Positions 54,529 through 63,377 are shown, numbered from the stretch's first letter. The stretch: 64,000 nt of DNA from Flavobacterium sp. (GCF_027484205.1 NZ_JAIXUB010000001.1:1-64000); one strand, 5' to 3'. Program-made: numbers and translations. Notes: generated by a model not told the origin, from the letters alone.

Positions 54529-56457
54529 ATGCAATTCAAACATCCAGAAATACTTTATTTTCTTTTTTTATTGGTTATTCCAATTTTGGTGCACCTTTTC
54601 CAATTGAGAAAATTTAAAACCGAATTTTTTACCAATGTAAAGTTTCTAAAAGAGCTTTCTATCCAAACTAGAAAAAGTTCTAAAATCAAAAAATACTTAC
54701 TACTTGCTAGTCGATTGTTGTTATTGGCTTTCCTTATTCTTGCCTTTGCTCAACCCTTTTTTAAAGCAAAAGACAGTAAAAATGCAACTAACGAATTGTA
54801 CATCGTTTTAGACAATTCCTTCAGTATGCAAGCCAAAGGTCAAAAAGGCGAGCTACTAAAACGCGCTGTTCAAGATTTATTAGAACATTCACCAGAAAAT
54901 GTTAATTTTTCATTACTCACTTGTTCAGACAACTATTGGAACACCGATATTAAGTCCATTCAAAAAGAGTTGCAAAACTTAAAATACAGTGCTTCTCCTT
55001 TTCAATTAGATAATCTTTTAGCAAAAATTAAAGCGCACAAATCGGCTTTTAACAAAGATATAGTTGTTATCACAGATGCTGTTGGTTTACAACCTAATCA
55101 AGTGAAAAACACTAAAGAAGATGAAAATTTATACTTTATAATTCCTGAGGCTGAAAAAACTGATAATATTGCTATCGATAGTGTTTATGTCAATCAGGTT
55201 TTAGATAATTTTTATGAAATTGGAGTAAAACTGGATGCTTTTGGAACTGATTTTAAAGACATTCCAATTGCTTTATACAATAATAAAAAACTAACCGCTA
55301 AAACGTTAGTAAACTTCGAATCTAAAAGTAAAACCATCAATTTTACCATTCCAAAAGAAGATTTTCATGGCTATGTTTCTATTGCTGACAATGGATTAGA
55401 ATATGACAACAACTATTATTTCTCTATTTCAAAACCTGAAAAAAGTAATGTAATTAGTATTGGTGATGCTGAAAAAAGCAGCTATTTATCAAGAATTTAT
55501 ACCGAAGACGAATTTAATTATTCTAATTTTTCATTACAAACTTTAGATTACAATTTACTGGATAAGCAAGATGCCATTGTTTTAAATGAATTGAAAGATA
55601 TTCCACAAGCATTGCAAACTACTTTAAAATCATTTGTAGAAAAAGGAGGAAATGTGATTTTAATTCCGAGTTCAGAAAGTGTAGTTTCAAATCTGAATAC
55701 TTTCCTTTCTGCTTTTGGAGGCATTCAATTTAAATCGTTGAATAATTCTGAAAAAATGATTACAAAAATCAATTTCAGTCATCCGTTATTTGGAAGTGTA
55801 TTTGAAAAGAAAGTAGATAATTTTCAATATCCTAACACTAAAACTTCTTTTGATTTGAATAGTGCAGCACCAATGGTTTTAGGATATAGCGATCAAAGTT
55901 CGTTTTTGAGTGCCATTCAAAATGGGGTTTCATCAGTTTATGTTTTCAATGCGCCAATTAATAAAGGAAATAGTAATTTTCAAAATTCACCATTAATTGT
56001 TCCAACGTTTTATAATATGGCACAAAATTCCCAAAAAGCTGGAATTAACGCCTCAATTATTGGAGAAAGTAAACCTTTTATAGTGGAAACTCTTTTGACA
56101 AAAGACGAAATTGTAAATGTTAAAAATGACACAGAAAGTTTTATTCCAATTCAGCAAATCCTGAACAATAAAGTCAAACTTACCTTTAATGACAATCCGA
56201 AAGAAGCAGGAAACTTTGACATTTTAAACAAAGAAAATCCTATAGGAAAATTGAGTTTCAACTACAATCGTTCAGAAAGTAATTTAACCAATGCTAATCC
56301 TGATGCGGTTAGTGATTATAAAGAAATAAACAATGTAGCTTCAATATTTGATACACTACAAGCTGACAGAAGTGATAATCAAATTTGGAAATGGTTTATC
56401 ATTTTAGCGCTATTATTTGTTGCAATAGAAGTTTTAATTCAAAAATTTGTAAAATGA
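54529..56457 (+). CDS. BatA-domain membrane protein with vWA-like region
   Basis: A 642-residue membrane protein. The N-terminal BatA motif (F-K-H-P-E-I-L-Y-F-L-F-L-L-V-I-P-I-L-V-H-L-F) forms helix 1; a second helix lies near 60-80. A vWA-like region follows (V-L-D-N-S-F-S-M near 95-102, a partial MIDAS; I-V-V-I-T-D-A-V-G), then a large periplasmic part. A last helix (about 620-637: W-F-I-I-L-A-L-L-F-V-A) ends the protein at K-F-V-K. Such proteins are common partners of MoxR-type ATPase systems. Its TGA stop overlaps the next ATG (ATGA). The end of the gene is repeated exactly at 57461-57476. Confidence 0.85.
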   Translation: MQFKHPEILYFLFLLVIPILVHLFQLRKFKTEFFTNVKFLKELSIQTRKSSKIKKYLLLASRLLLLAFLILAFAQPFFKAKDSKNATNELYIVLDNSFSMQAKGQKGELLKRAVQDLLEHSPENVNFSLLTCSDNYWNTDIKSIQKELQNLKYSASPFQLDNLLAKIKAHKSAFNKDIVVITDAVGLQPNQVKNTKEDENLYFIIPEAEKTDNIAIDSVYVNQVLDNFYEIGVKLDAFGTDFKDIPIALYNNKKLTAKTLVNFESKSKTINFTIPKEDFHGYVSIADNGLEYDNNYYFSISKPEKSNVISIGDAEKSSYLSRIYTEDEFNYSNFSLQTLDYNLLDKQDAIVLNELKDIPQALQTTLKSFVEKGGNVILIPSSESVVSNLNTFLSAFGGIQFKSLNNSEKMITKINFSHPLFGSVFEKKVDNFQYPNTKTSFDLNSAAPMVLGYSDQSSFLSAIQNGVSSVYVFNAPINKGNSNFQNSPLIVPTFYNMAQNSQKAGINASIIGESKPFIVETLLTKDEIVNVKNDTESFIPIQQILNNKVKLTFNDNPKEAGNFDILNKENPIGKLSFNYNRSESNLTNANPDAVSDYKEINNVASIFDTLQADRSDNQIWKWFIILALLFVAIEVLIQKFVK

Positions 56458-57476
56458 TTTTAAGTAATCAGGAAAATATTGAATTAATAAACACAATAAA
56501 AGAATTAGTTGTTAATTCTAGAAAAAATATTTTAAGAAATATTAATTCTGAAATAATCATAACCTATTGGAGTATTGGAAAACTAATTATTGAACAAGAA
56601 ACAAAAAAAAATATAACGGATAAATCTAGTCGTCAATTATTAATTGAATTATCAAAAGAATTAACTTTACAAATTGGAAAAGGATTTTCTCGCTCTAATC
56701 TCACCTATATGAGATTATTTTTTTTAAAATACCCTGATGGTGTAACACTGTCACACCAAATAAGTTGGGGACATTATTATGAATTACTTAAAATTGATGA
56801 TGATTTAGAAAGACGTTTTTACGAAAATCAAGTTAGCAATGAAAACTGGAGCATAAGAGAATTAAGACGAAATAAATCAACTGCTTTATATCAGAGACTG
56901 GCTCTAAAAAAACAAAAAGACGAAATTTTAAATTTATCAAATTTTGGACAAAAAATTGAATCTGAAACTGACTTAATAAAAGATCCATATGTTCTTGAAT
57001 TTTTAAATTTATCTGAAAAAGAATCCTTTTCAGAAAAAGAGTTAGAACAAAAAATAATTGATAATCTTCAAGAGTTTTTATTAGAACTTGGCAAAGGTTT
57101 TGCTTTTATTGGAAGACAGCATCGAATTACTTTAAGAAATAGACATTATTATGTAGATTTGGTATTTTATCACAGAATATTAAAATGCTTTATTCTTATT
57201 GATTTAAAAATTAATGAAGTTGAACATTTAGATATTGGCCAAATGAATCTCTATCTAAATTACTTCGAAATGGAACAAAATGTTGAAGGTGATAATCCTC
57301 CAATTGGTATCATTTTAACAACCGAAAAAGACGATGTATTTGTAGAATATGCTATCAAAGGAATAACTAATAAAATATTTGTTTCTAAATATCAACTTTA
57401 TCTACCTGAAAAAGAAGCATTACAAGAAAGAATAAAAAGTATTGTTGAAAAAGAATAACTAAAATTTGTAAAATGA
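56442..57476. repeat. 16-bp direct repeats bounding an inserted gene
   Basis: AAAATTTGTAAAATGA occurs at 56442-56457 and again, unchanged, at 57461-57476. The first copy codes for the last residues and stop of the BatA-type protein and supplies the ATG of the nuclease gene. The second supplies the ATG of the dihydroorotase-like gene. Deleting 56458-57476 rejoins BatA and dihydroorotase with an ATGA overlap, which is probably the ancestral arrangement. Confidence 0.85.
56454..57458 (+). CDS. DUF1016/YhcG family PDDEXK nuclease
   Basis: A 334-residue protein from ATG 56454 (M-I-L-S-N-Q-E-N-I-E). A longer frame from 56385 would only read the tail of the preceding gene out of frame. N-terminal DUF1016_N domain (about 10-150: I-I-T-Y-W-S-I-G-K-L-I, G-F-S-R-S-N-L-T-Y-M-R-L-F, S-W-G-H-Y-Y-E-L-L). 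The C-terminal PDDEXK domain (about 170-330) has Y-V-D-L-V-F-Y-H, L-I-D-L-K-I and I-G-I-I-L-T-T-E. The family is often found near restriction-modification loci or as solitary genes; it is thought to be a nuclease linked to DNA processing or defence. It interrupts a housekeeping operon and is flanked by 16-bp direct repeats. Confidence 0.88.
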   Translation: MILSNQENIELINTIKELVVNSRKNILRNINSEIIITYWSIGKLIIEQETKKNITDKSSRQLLIELSKELTLQIGKGFSRSNLTYMRLFFLKYPDGVTLSHQISWGHYYELLKIDDDLERRFYENQVSNENWSIRELRRNKSTALYQRLALKKQKDEILNLSNFGQKIESETDLIKDPYVLEFLNLSEKESFSEKELEQKIIDNLQEFLLELGKGFAFIGRQHRITLRNRHYYVDLVFYHRILKCFILIDLKINEVEHLDIGQMNLYLNYFEMEQNVEGDNPPIGIILTTEKDDVFVEYAIKGITNKIFVSKYQLYLPEKEALQERIKSIVEKE

Positions 57477-58726
57477 AAATAATCATCCGAGAAGCCAAGA
57501 TTGTTGATGTTAAAAGTCCTTTTCACAATCAAATAGTTGATGTAAAAATCAATAATGGAACTATTGAAAAAATTGGAACAAACCTCTCGCCTTCTGATGA
57601 TTATACCGAAATAAAGAAAGAAAATCTTAATCTATCACAAGGTTGGTTTGACAGCAGTGTTTCATTAGGTGAACCAGGTTTTGAAGACCGAGAAACGATT
57701 TCAAATGGATTACAAGTTGCCGCAAAAAGTGGTTTTACAGGAATTGCTTTGCAACCTAATTCCTTTCCAATTATTGATAATCAATCGCAAGTATTATTTG
57801 TAAAACAAAAAGCAGCAAATTCAGCAACCGATTTATATCCTATTGGAGCTTTGACAAAAAATAGCGACGGAACTGATTTAGCAGAACTTTTTGATATGAA
57901 AAATGCTGGAGCAATTGCTTTTGGTGATTATAATAAGAGTTTATCAAATGCTAATTTGTTAAAAATCGGATTACAATATGTTCAAGATTTTGATGGATTA
58001 GTACTTGCTTTTTGTCAAGATGAAAAAATTAAAGGAAGCGGCGTTGTTAACGAAGGAGTTGTTTCAACAAGATTAGGATTAAAAGGTATTCCGAATTTAG
58101 CCGAAGAATTAATCGTGGCAAGAAACCTATTTTTATTGGAATATACAGGAGGAAAAATGCATATTCCAACGATTTCAACAGCAAAATCTGTTGCTTTGAT
58201 TCGAGAGGCAAAAACTAAAGGATTAAATGTAACTTGTAGTGTTGCTGTTCATAATTTGGTTTTAACCGATGAGAAATTGGATGGATTTGATACTCGCTTC
58301 AAAGTTTCACCACCTTTACGAACGGAAGAAGACAGAAAAGCTTTACTTGATGGCGTTTTAGACAATACCATTGACATTATAACTTCAGACCACAATCCAA
58401 TTGATATTGAGCATAAAAAAATGGAATTCGATTTAGCTAAAAACGGAACGATTGGTTTAGAAAGCGCATTTGGTTCACTTTTGACGGTTTTACCATTAGA
58501 TAAAATTGTAGAAAAATTAACGGCTTCAAGAGCAATATTCAAAATTGAATCGCATACAATTGAAGAGGGAAAATCTGCCAATATTACCTTATTTACAACT
58601 GATGAAGATTGGACTTTTACAAAAGAAAACATTCTATCAAAATCTAAAAATTGTGCTTTTCTTGGTTCAAAAATGAAAGGAAAAGTAGTTGGAGTTTATA
58701 ATAATTCAAAATTAATCTTAGCATAA
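57473..58726 (+). CDS. Dihydroorotase-like protein lacking the first metal-binding HxH motif
   Basis: A 417-residue amidohydrolase-family protein that aligns with class I dihydroorotase: G-E-P-G-F-E-D-R-E-T, P-N-S-F-P, T-G-G-K-M-H-I-P-T-I-S-T, C-S-V-A-V-H-N-L and I-I-T-S-D-H-N-P-I. The usual D-x-H-x-H-x-R-E-P-G is D60-S-S62-V-S64-L-G66-E-P-G, so both metal-binding histidines and the substrate arginine are replaced. Later His and Asp ligands remain. From memory, other Flavobacteria have the same substitutions, so it is a lineage form rather than a broken gene. It may be inactive, structural or of different activity. It follows the nuclease cassette by 14 bases. Confidence 0.8.
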   Translation: MKIIIREAKIVDVKSPFHNQIVDVKINNGTIEKIGTNLSPSDDYTEIKKENLNLSQGWFDSSVSLGEPGFEDRETISNGLQVAAKSGFTGIALQPNSFPIIDNQSQVLFVKQKAANSATDLYPIGALTKNSDGTDLAELFDMKNAGAIAFGDYNKSLSNANLLKIGLQYVQDFDGLVLAFCQDEKIKGSGVVNEGVVSTRLGLKGIPNLAEELIVARNLFLLEYTGGKMHIPTISTAKSVALIREAKTKGLNVTCSVAVHNLVLTDEKLDGFDTRFKVSPPLRTEEDRKALLDGVLDNTIDIITSDHNPIDIEHKKMEFDLAKNGTIGLESAFGSLLTVLPLDKIVEKLTASRAIFKIESHTIEEGKSANITLFTTDEDWTFTKENILSKSKNCAFLGSKMKGKVVGVYNNSKLILA

Positions 58727-58727
58727 A

Positions 58728-59054
58728 ATGACACTTGAAGAAATCAAAGAGGGAAAAACTGCTGCTGTAACAAGTTACATTTTAATTGTTGGCGTTTTAA
58801 TTGCATTGTCAATGAACTCTGAAACAAAAAATAAATTTGCATCCTTTCATATTCGTCAAGGATTAGGATTAACATTAACCTTTATCATTCTTGGAGTTTC
58901 CATAAGCCATTTTGAAAGTATTTTAATTGCAGCTCCAATGTGGATTTTCATTTCCATTTTAACCGTTTACGGGATTTTCACAGCTGCTAAAGGCGAAACT
59001 ACACCTTTACCATTATTAGGAAACGTATTTCAAAAATGGTTTAAAACAATATAA
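58728..59054 (+). CDS. Tic20/DUF4870-like small membrane protein
   Basis: A 108-residue protein with three helices (about 16-32, 43-62 and 66-88). It carries the characteristic F-A-S-F-H-I-R-Q-G-L-G-L before helix 2 and G-N-V-F-Q-K-W-F near the end. Related proteins are annotated as DUF4870 or Tic20-like import components; the role in bacteria is unknown. It starts 1 base after the dihydroorotase-like stop, so the genes are coupled. Confidence 0.75.
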   Translation: MTLEEIKEGKTAAVTSYILIVGVLIALSMNSETKNKFASFHIRQGLGLTLTFIILGVSISHFESILIAAPMWIFISILTVYGIFTAAKGETTPLPLLGNVFQKWFKTI

Positions 59055-59169
59055 AAAAACGAACCACAGTTTCGCAGATTATAAAAATTTGAAATTTCAC
59101 TAAAATAGTATCGAGATTTTTGAAGTTGAAATTGATTTTTGAAATTGATTTTTAAAAAAAATATAAAAT

Positions 59170-59814
59170 ATGACATTACATCACTTAGTTCGCGAACCTA
59201 AAATTAAATTAGACAAAAACCCATTGCTTTTACTATTGCATGGTTATGGAAGTAATGAAGAAGATTTATTTTCGTTCGCATCCGAATTACCCGAAGAATA
59301 TTATGTAATTTCTGCACGTGCGCCTTATGACATGATGTACGGAAGTTATGCTTGGTACGCTATAAACTTTGATGCTGATGAGAACAAATTTTCAGATATA
59401 GGTCAAGCACAAACTTCTAGAGATTTGATTGCAAATTTTATAGACGAAGTAGTTTCAAGTTATGCTATTGATGCAAATAAAGTGACGCTTATAGGTTTTA
59501 GTCAAGGTTGTATTTTGAGTTATGCTGTTGCCGTTTCTTATCCAGAAAAAGTGCAAAGAGTTGTTGCTATGAGTGGTTATTTCAATGAGGAAATTGCAAC
59601 TGAAAACTTTAAAGATAACGACTTATCAAAATTAAAAATATTTGCTTCTCATGGTTCTGTTGATCAAGTAGTTCCTGTAGATTGGGCAAGGAATTCAATC
59701 CCAAAAATTAAAGATTTAGGAGTTGAAATTGTTTATAAAGAATATCCTATTGGACATGGCGTTTCTCCACAAAATTTTTATGATTTTAAAAATTGGTTGC
59801 AAGAGAACTTTTAA
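59170..59814 (+). CDS. Phospholipase/carboxylesterase family alpha/beta-hydrolase
   Basis: A 214-residue cytosolic protein of the YpfH/carboxylesterase 2 type. The oxyanion segment is L-L-H-G-Y-G-S-N-E-E-D; the nucleophile is Ser111 in G-F-S-Q-G; the acid lies in H-G-S-V-D-Q-V-V-P; the His is in G-H-G-V-S-P. Substrates of this group are short-chain esters or thioesters. A 115-bp A/T-rich gap precedes it and a strong terminator follows. Confidence 0.85.
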   Translation: MTLHHLVREPKIKLDKNPLLLLLHGYGSNEEDLFSFASELPEEYYVISARAPYDMMYGSYAWYAINFDADENKFSDIGQAQTSRDLIANFIDEVVSSYAIDANKVTLIGFSQGCILSYAVAVSYPEKVQRVVAMSGYFNEEIATENFKDNDLSKLKIFASHGSVDQVVPVDWARNSIPKIKDLGVEIVYKEYPIGHGVSPQNFYDFKNWLQENF

Positions 59815-59825
59815 AATATGAAACA

Positions 59826-59866
59826 AAAAAACGGCTAACAAATTTTAAAGTTGTTAGCCGTTTTTA
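59826..59866. terminator. Bidirectional terminator between convergent genes
   Basis: ACGGCTAACAA (59831-59841) pairs exactly with TTGTTAGCCGT (59851-59861), with A run before and T run after. It serves both the plus-strand esterase and the minus-strand lipoprotein gene. Confidence 0.85.
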
Positions 59867-59883
59867 TTTTTAAAATTATATTG

Positions 59884-60387
59884 TTATTCCGTTACAGGAA
59901 TTTCTTCACTATCATCGCTTCCGGTTACAGTACTACCAATTTGTCCGTCACCTGAATAAAGGATTTGTCCGTCTTTTTTCAAGACAAAACCTTTCCATGG
60001 AATTAATTGCCAACTTCCGTTAACCCATGGTTTCCCTTCACTTTCACGTTTTAAAAGAATAGATTCGTCTTGATTAGGTAAAAATATTTCGGCATTATCT
60101 TTTGTTTTATCAAAAAGTACATAAGCCGCAAAAACAGCTTCATCTTCAGTGGCGTCAACTTTTTCAGCAGGAAGCAATTGAACTCCTGTAAAAACTCGAA
60201 CACATTCTTTGTTAAGTTTTGACCAAGTATATCCAGCAGAAGCTAAACATCCATCAGCATCTTTATCGCCACCTAAAACTACATCTTTTGCAGCATCGAC
60301 TTCTTTTGGTTTTTCTTCATTTTTATTAATCAAATTACATGATAATAATGAAGAAAAAATTACTATTCCTAAAATAATTTTTTTCAT
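59884..60387 (-). CDS. Small periplasmic or surface lipoprotein
   Basis: A 167-residue lipoprotein (S-S-L-L-S-C-N-L, Cys17) with a K/E-rich linker. A short conserved block D-K-D-A-D-G-C-L-A-S-A-G-Y-T-W follows (about 40-55), with another Cys soon after (N-K-E-C-V-R), probably a disulphide. This C-x-x-x-x-G-Y-x-W-s block recurs in small Bacteroidota lipoproteins; no function is known to me. Its ATG abuts the TAG of the upstream gene, so the two are co-translated. Confidence 0.7.
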   Translation of the reverse strand: MKKIILGIVIFSSLLSCNLINKNEEKPKEVDAAKDVVLGGDKDADGCLASAGYTWSKLNKECVRVFTGVQLLPAEKVDATEDEAVFAAYVLFDKTKDNAEIFLPNQDESILLKRESEGKPWVNGSWQLIPWKGFVLKKDGQILYSGDGQIGSTVTGSDDSEEIPVTE

Positions 60388-60885
60388 CTAATAACTTGTT
60401 TTTTGCATTGGATAAAGATAAGATTCCATTGTTTCAAAACGAAAACTTCCATCGTCATTTATAAAATATTTAACCAAAACTTCACCCCATAAATCACCAT
60501 TGCTATAGTCAGCAATTATCCAACGGTGATTTAATAATTTTATTTTGTTTACAATAAACTTTTTTCCACCCATGACAGGTTGATCAGTATATTTATTTCC
60601 TTCTGGAGCAAAATTATACTCCATTAGTGCATCTTTAACCTTTGGAATCAATTCTGTTATGTTGTAATTTTCTAAATAATCTTGAGCATTATCATTCGTT
60701 TCTAATGCAAAATAATTAGCATCAACCATATCATTATACATTACAATGATACTATCATGTTTTTTCTTTAAAGCTACTTCATTTTCTTTTTTTACCGATA
60801 CTTCTTTTTTTGTGAAATACATATAAGTAAATACATTAATCAATGCAGAAATAATAAATAGATATAATAATAATTGCTTTTTCAT
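60388..60885 (-). CDS. Membrane-anchored protein of unknown function
   Basis: A 165-residue protein with one N-terminal signal anchor (about 5-22), a charged K/E-rich stretch and a globular periplasmic domain of mixed alpha/beta character (H-R-W-I-I-A-D-Y-S-N-G-D-L-W-G-E-V). No family recognised. It lies 8 bases after the MBL hydrolase gene and directly before the lipoprotein gene, forming a three-gene minus-strand unit. Confidence 0.7.
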   Translation of the reverse strand: MKKQLLLYLFIISALINVFTYMYFTKKEVSVKKENEVALKKKHDSIIVMYNDMVDANYFALETNDNAQDYLENYNITELIPKVKDALMEYNFAPEGNKYTDQPVMGGKKFIVNKIKLLNHRWIIADYSNGDLWGEVLVKYFINDDGSFRFETMESYLYPMQKTSY

Positions 60886-60893
60886 ATTGAATT

Positions 60894-61658
60894 TTAAATT
60901 GTGATTTCTAAATTATCATAAGCCAAAAACACATTTTCAGGTAATTTTTTTTGAACCTCTTCATGAAAACCTAATAAATGACTTATGTGAGTAAAATAGG
61001 CTTTTTGTGGCTGAATCAAAGTTACAAAATCTAAAGCTTCTTGCAAACTAAAATGTGAATGATGCTGTTCTTCTCTCAAAGCATTAATAACCAATACTTT
61101 CAATCCTTTTAATTTTTGAATTTCTTCAGATTCAATAGTTTTTACATCGGTTAAATAGGCAAAATCATTGATTCGATAACCAAAAACTTGTAAATTTCCA
61201 TGTGAAGCATTAATTGGAATTATAGAAAAATTTTCAATAGAAAAATTTTGATTATTAACAACTTCAATCGATTTTACAGAAGGCGCACCAGGATATTTAT
61301 TTTCTGTTTCAAAAATATAATCAAAACGCTTTTTTAAATTTTCTAAAACACGTTGATGAGCAAAAATTGGAATCTCGCCTTGACGGAAATTAAAAGGACG
61401 AATATCATCTAAACCTGCTGTATGATCAGAATGTTCGTGCGTAAAAAGAATAGCATCCACTTTTTGACATTTTGAAGTAAGCATTTGTTGTCTAAAATCT
61501 GGACCACAATCAATCACTATAGATTTTTCATCATCGTGAATCCATACAGAAACACGCAATCGTTTATCTTTTAAATCATCGCTTAAACATACAGAATGAT
61601 GGCTTCCAATTACTGGAATTCCTTGTGAAGTACCTGTTCCTAAAAAATAAACTTTCAT
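60894..61658 (-). CDS. MBL-fold metallo-hydrolase (PhnP-like)
   Basis: A 254-residue cytosolic metallo-beta-lactamase fold protein. It opens G-T-G-T-S-Q-G-I-P-V-I-G. The metal motif H-x-H-x-D-H is His74-Glu-His76-Ser-Asp78-His79 (T-H-E-H-S-D-H-T-A-G-L-D-D), and further ligands lie in N-A-S-H-G, L-T-D-V-K and F-T-H-I-S-H. This subgroup hydrolyses cyclic phosphodiesters (PhnP type) or related esters. It is first in a unit with two small envelope-protein genes. A minus-strand TATTTTTG box (61718-61711) lies 50 bases upstream. Confidence 0.85.
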   Translation of the reverse strand: MKVYFLGTGTSQGIPVIGSHHSVCLSDDLKDKRLRVSVWIHDDEKSIVIDCGPDFRQQMLTSKCQKVDAILFTHEHSDHTAGLDDIRPFNFRQGEIPIFAHQRVLENLKKRFDYIFETENKYPGAPSVKSIEVVNNQNFSIENFSIIPINASHGNLQVFGYRINDFAYLTDVKTIESEEIQKLKGLKVLVINALREEQHHSHFSLQEALDFVTLIQPQKAYFTHISHLLGFHEEVQKKLPENVFLAYDNLEITI

Positions 61659-61710
61659 TTAGCACGATTTTTGATACTGTTAAAAAAAGTATAAGATGTT
61701 AATTTTTCTA

Positions 61711-61761
61711 CAAAAATAGAACTATTTATCTTTTAATACCGCAATCGTTTTATTAACTTTG
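61711..61761. promoter_or_regulatory. Divergent promoters of the MBL hydrolase and the 61781 gene
   Basis: Minus strand: TATTTTTG at 61718-61711, with TTG at 61744-61742 (23-base spacer, long). Plus strand: TAACTTTG at 61754-61761, 19 bases before the ATG at 61781, with no clear -33 TTG. Both match the Bacteroidota TAnnTTTG -7 box. Confidence 0.45.
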
Positions 61762-61780
61762 CATTGAATATAATTGATAT

Positions 61781-63244
61781 ATGGGAAATAACGGTTTAGA
61801 CATTAAGTTAAAAGGTGATAAAGTCATTGAGCAAATTCCTTCTATTAAGGATAAAGCATTGCGTATCAACTTAAATGAGAACATCTACGGAACTTTTGCA
61901 GAAATTGGTGCCGGACAAGAAACGGTTCGTCATTTTTTTAGATCTGGAGGTTCATCTGGAACTATTGCAAAGGCTATGTCGGCATATGACAAAGACTTTA
62001 GTGATGCCATTTATGGTATTGAAAGTGATGGAAGATATGTAACAGAAAGTCGTTTAAAAAAGATGCTTTCGCATGAAGTTGACTTGATAGAAAAACGTTT
62101 AGACAGAGAAAAACATCCTAATAAAATGTTTTTCAGTTATGCAAACACTGTTGCTACAATTGATTTTGCAAAACAATTTAAAGGTCATGGTTGGGTTGGA
62201 ATTAAATATCAAATCGAACCAGATGAAGACTATAATGAAATTATTCTTCACATTCGTTTTAAAGAAACTGATGCAAGATTACAACAGGAAACACTTGGAA
62301 TTCTTGGTGTAAATTTAATATATGGTGCGTTTTATAAATATAATGATCCAAAAAAATTATTACGTTATTTATACGACCATTTAGATAAAGACCAACTTGA
62401 AATCGACACGATAAACTTTTCTGGTCCACGATTTGCCTCTGTTGATAACCGATTAATGAGTTTGCAATTAGTCAAAAATGGAATGACTGATGCCGTAATG
62501 TTTAGTCCTGAAGGAAAAAACATTTTGCCAGCAGCAGTTTTATATAAAAAAAATATTTTAGCATTACGAGGAAGTTTCCGTCCTGTTACAAAAGTAAACA
62601 TGGATATGTATGAAAAATCTCTTGAAATGTTTGTTGAAGAAAATAAAGTTGAAAAAGAAAATACCTTTGTAATTTTTGAAATTACACTTTCAAATCTTCG
62701 TTCAGAAGGAGAAATTGACGAAAGAGATTTTATGGACAGAGCAGAACTTCTTTGTTCTTTAGGTCAAACCGTTATGATTTCTAACTTCCAAGAATATTAT
62801 AAAGTTGTTGAATATTTTTCTAGTTATACTAAAGCAAGAATGGGATTAGTAATGGGTGTAAATAACCTTGTTGACATTTTTGATGAAAAATATTACCGTC
62901 ATTTAAGTGGAGGAATACTTGAAGCCTTTGGAAAACTTTTCTACAGAGATTTAAAAGTATACCTATATCCAATGGAAGAAAATGGTGAAATCATTACTTC
63001 ACAAAACTTAAAAGTTCATCCACGAATGAAAGAATTATACAAATTCTTTGCTTATAATGGAAAAGTAGTTGATGTGCCTGTTAATGATAAAGATAATTTA
63101 AAAATATTCTCAAGAGAAGTTTTAAAAATGATTAGCAATGGAATTCCAGGTTGGGAAAAAATGCTACCAAAAGGAACTGCTGAATTGATTAAACAACATC
63201 AATTATTTGGGTATGATTCTAATAAAGTGCTTGAAAAAGCCTAA
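61781..63244 (+). CDS. Large conserved cytosolic protein of unknown function
   Basis: A 487-residue protein without signal peptide or membrane helix. It has a strongly conserved N-terminus, I-N-L-N-E-N-I-Y-G-T-F-A-E-I-G-A-G-Q-E and S-G-T-I-A-K-A-M-S-A-Y-D, found in Bacteroidota and beyond. Homologues have been labelled 'TonB-dependent receptor' or nucleotidyltransferase, but no barrel, plug or nucleotidyltransferase motif is visible, so those names look wrong. The C-terminal half contains L-Y-K-F-F-A-Y-N-G-K-V-V-D. It has its own -7 box and a terminator; function unknown. Confidence 0.85.
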   Translation: MGNNGLDIKLKGDKVIEQIPSIKDKALRINLNENIYGTFAEIGAGQETVRHFFRSGGSSGTIAKAMSAYDKDFSDAIYGIESDGRYVTESRLKKMLSHEVDLIEKRLDREKHPNKMFFSYANTVATIDFAKQFKGHGWVGIKYQIEPDEDYNEIILHIRFKETDARLQQETLGILGVNLIYGAFYKYNDPKKLLRYLYDHLDKDQLEIDTINFSGPRFASVDNRLMSLQLVKNGMTDAVMFSPEGKNILPAAVLYKKNILALRGSFRPVTKVNMDMYEKSLEMFVEENKVEKENTFVIFEITLSNLRSEGEIDERDFMDRAELLCSLGQTVMISNFQEYYKVVEYFSSYTKARMGLVMGVNNLVDIFDEKYYRHLSGGILEAFGKLFYRDLKVYLYPMEENGEIITSQNLKVHPRMKELYKFFAYNGKVVDVPVNDKDNLKIFSREVLKMISNGIPGWEKMLPKGTAELIKQHQLFGYDSNKVLEKA

Positions 63245-63265
63245 ATCAATACAATATAAATTCTT

Positions 63266-63300
63266 AATCCTCATTTGTAATTATTTGAGGATTTTTTATT
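63266..63300 (+). terminator. Rho-independent terminator
   Basis: AATCCTCA (63266-63273) pairs with TGAGGATT (63286-63293), followed by a T run. It ends the 61781-63244 transcript. Confidence 0.75.
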
Positions 63301-63377
63301 TTAGATAAATACAACAACTATAGTAGAAACTCGTTATTTTAAAAGTAAATCTATATCTTTAGAACTCATTTCAAAAT

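Noticed and set aside
56385..56453. Upstream start for the DUF1016 gene
   Set aside because: It would read the BatA tail out of frame; the ATG at 56454 starts the recognised domain and is created by the 16-bp repeat.
59055..59169. CCACAG...CGCAGATTA and TTGAAATTGATTTT repeats
   Set aside because: They look like a decayed intergenic repeat similar to that near 1800, but too diverged to assign as a feature.
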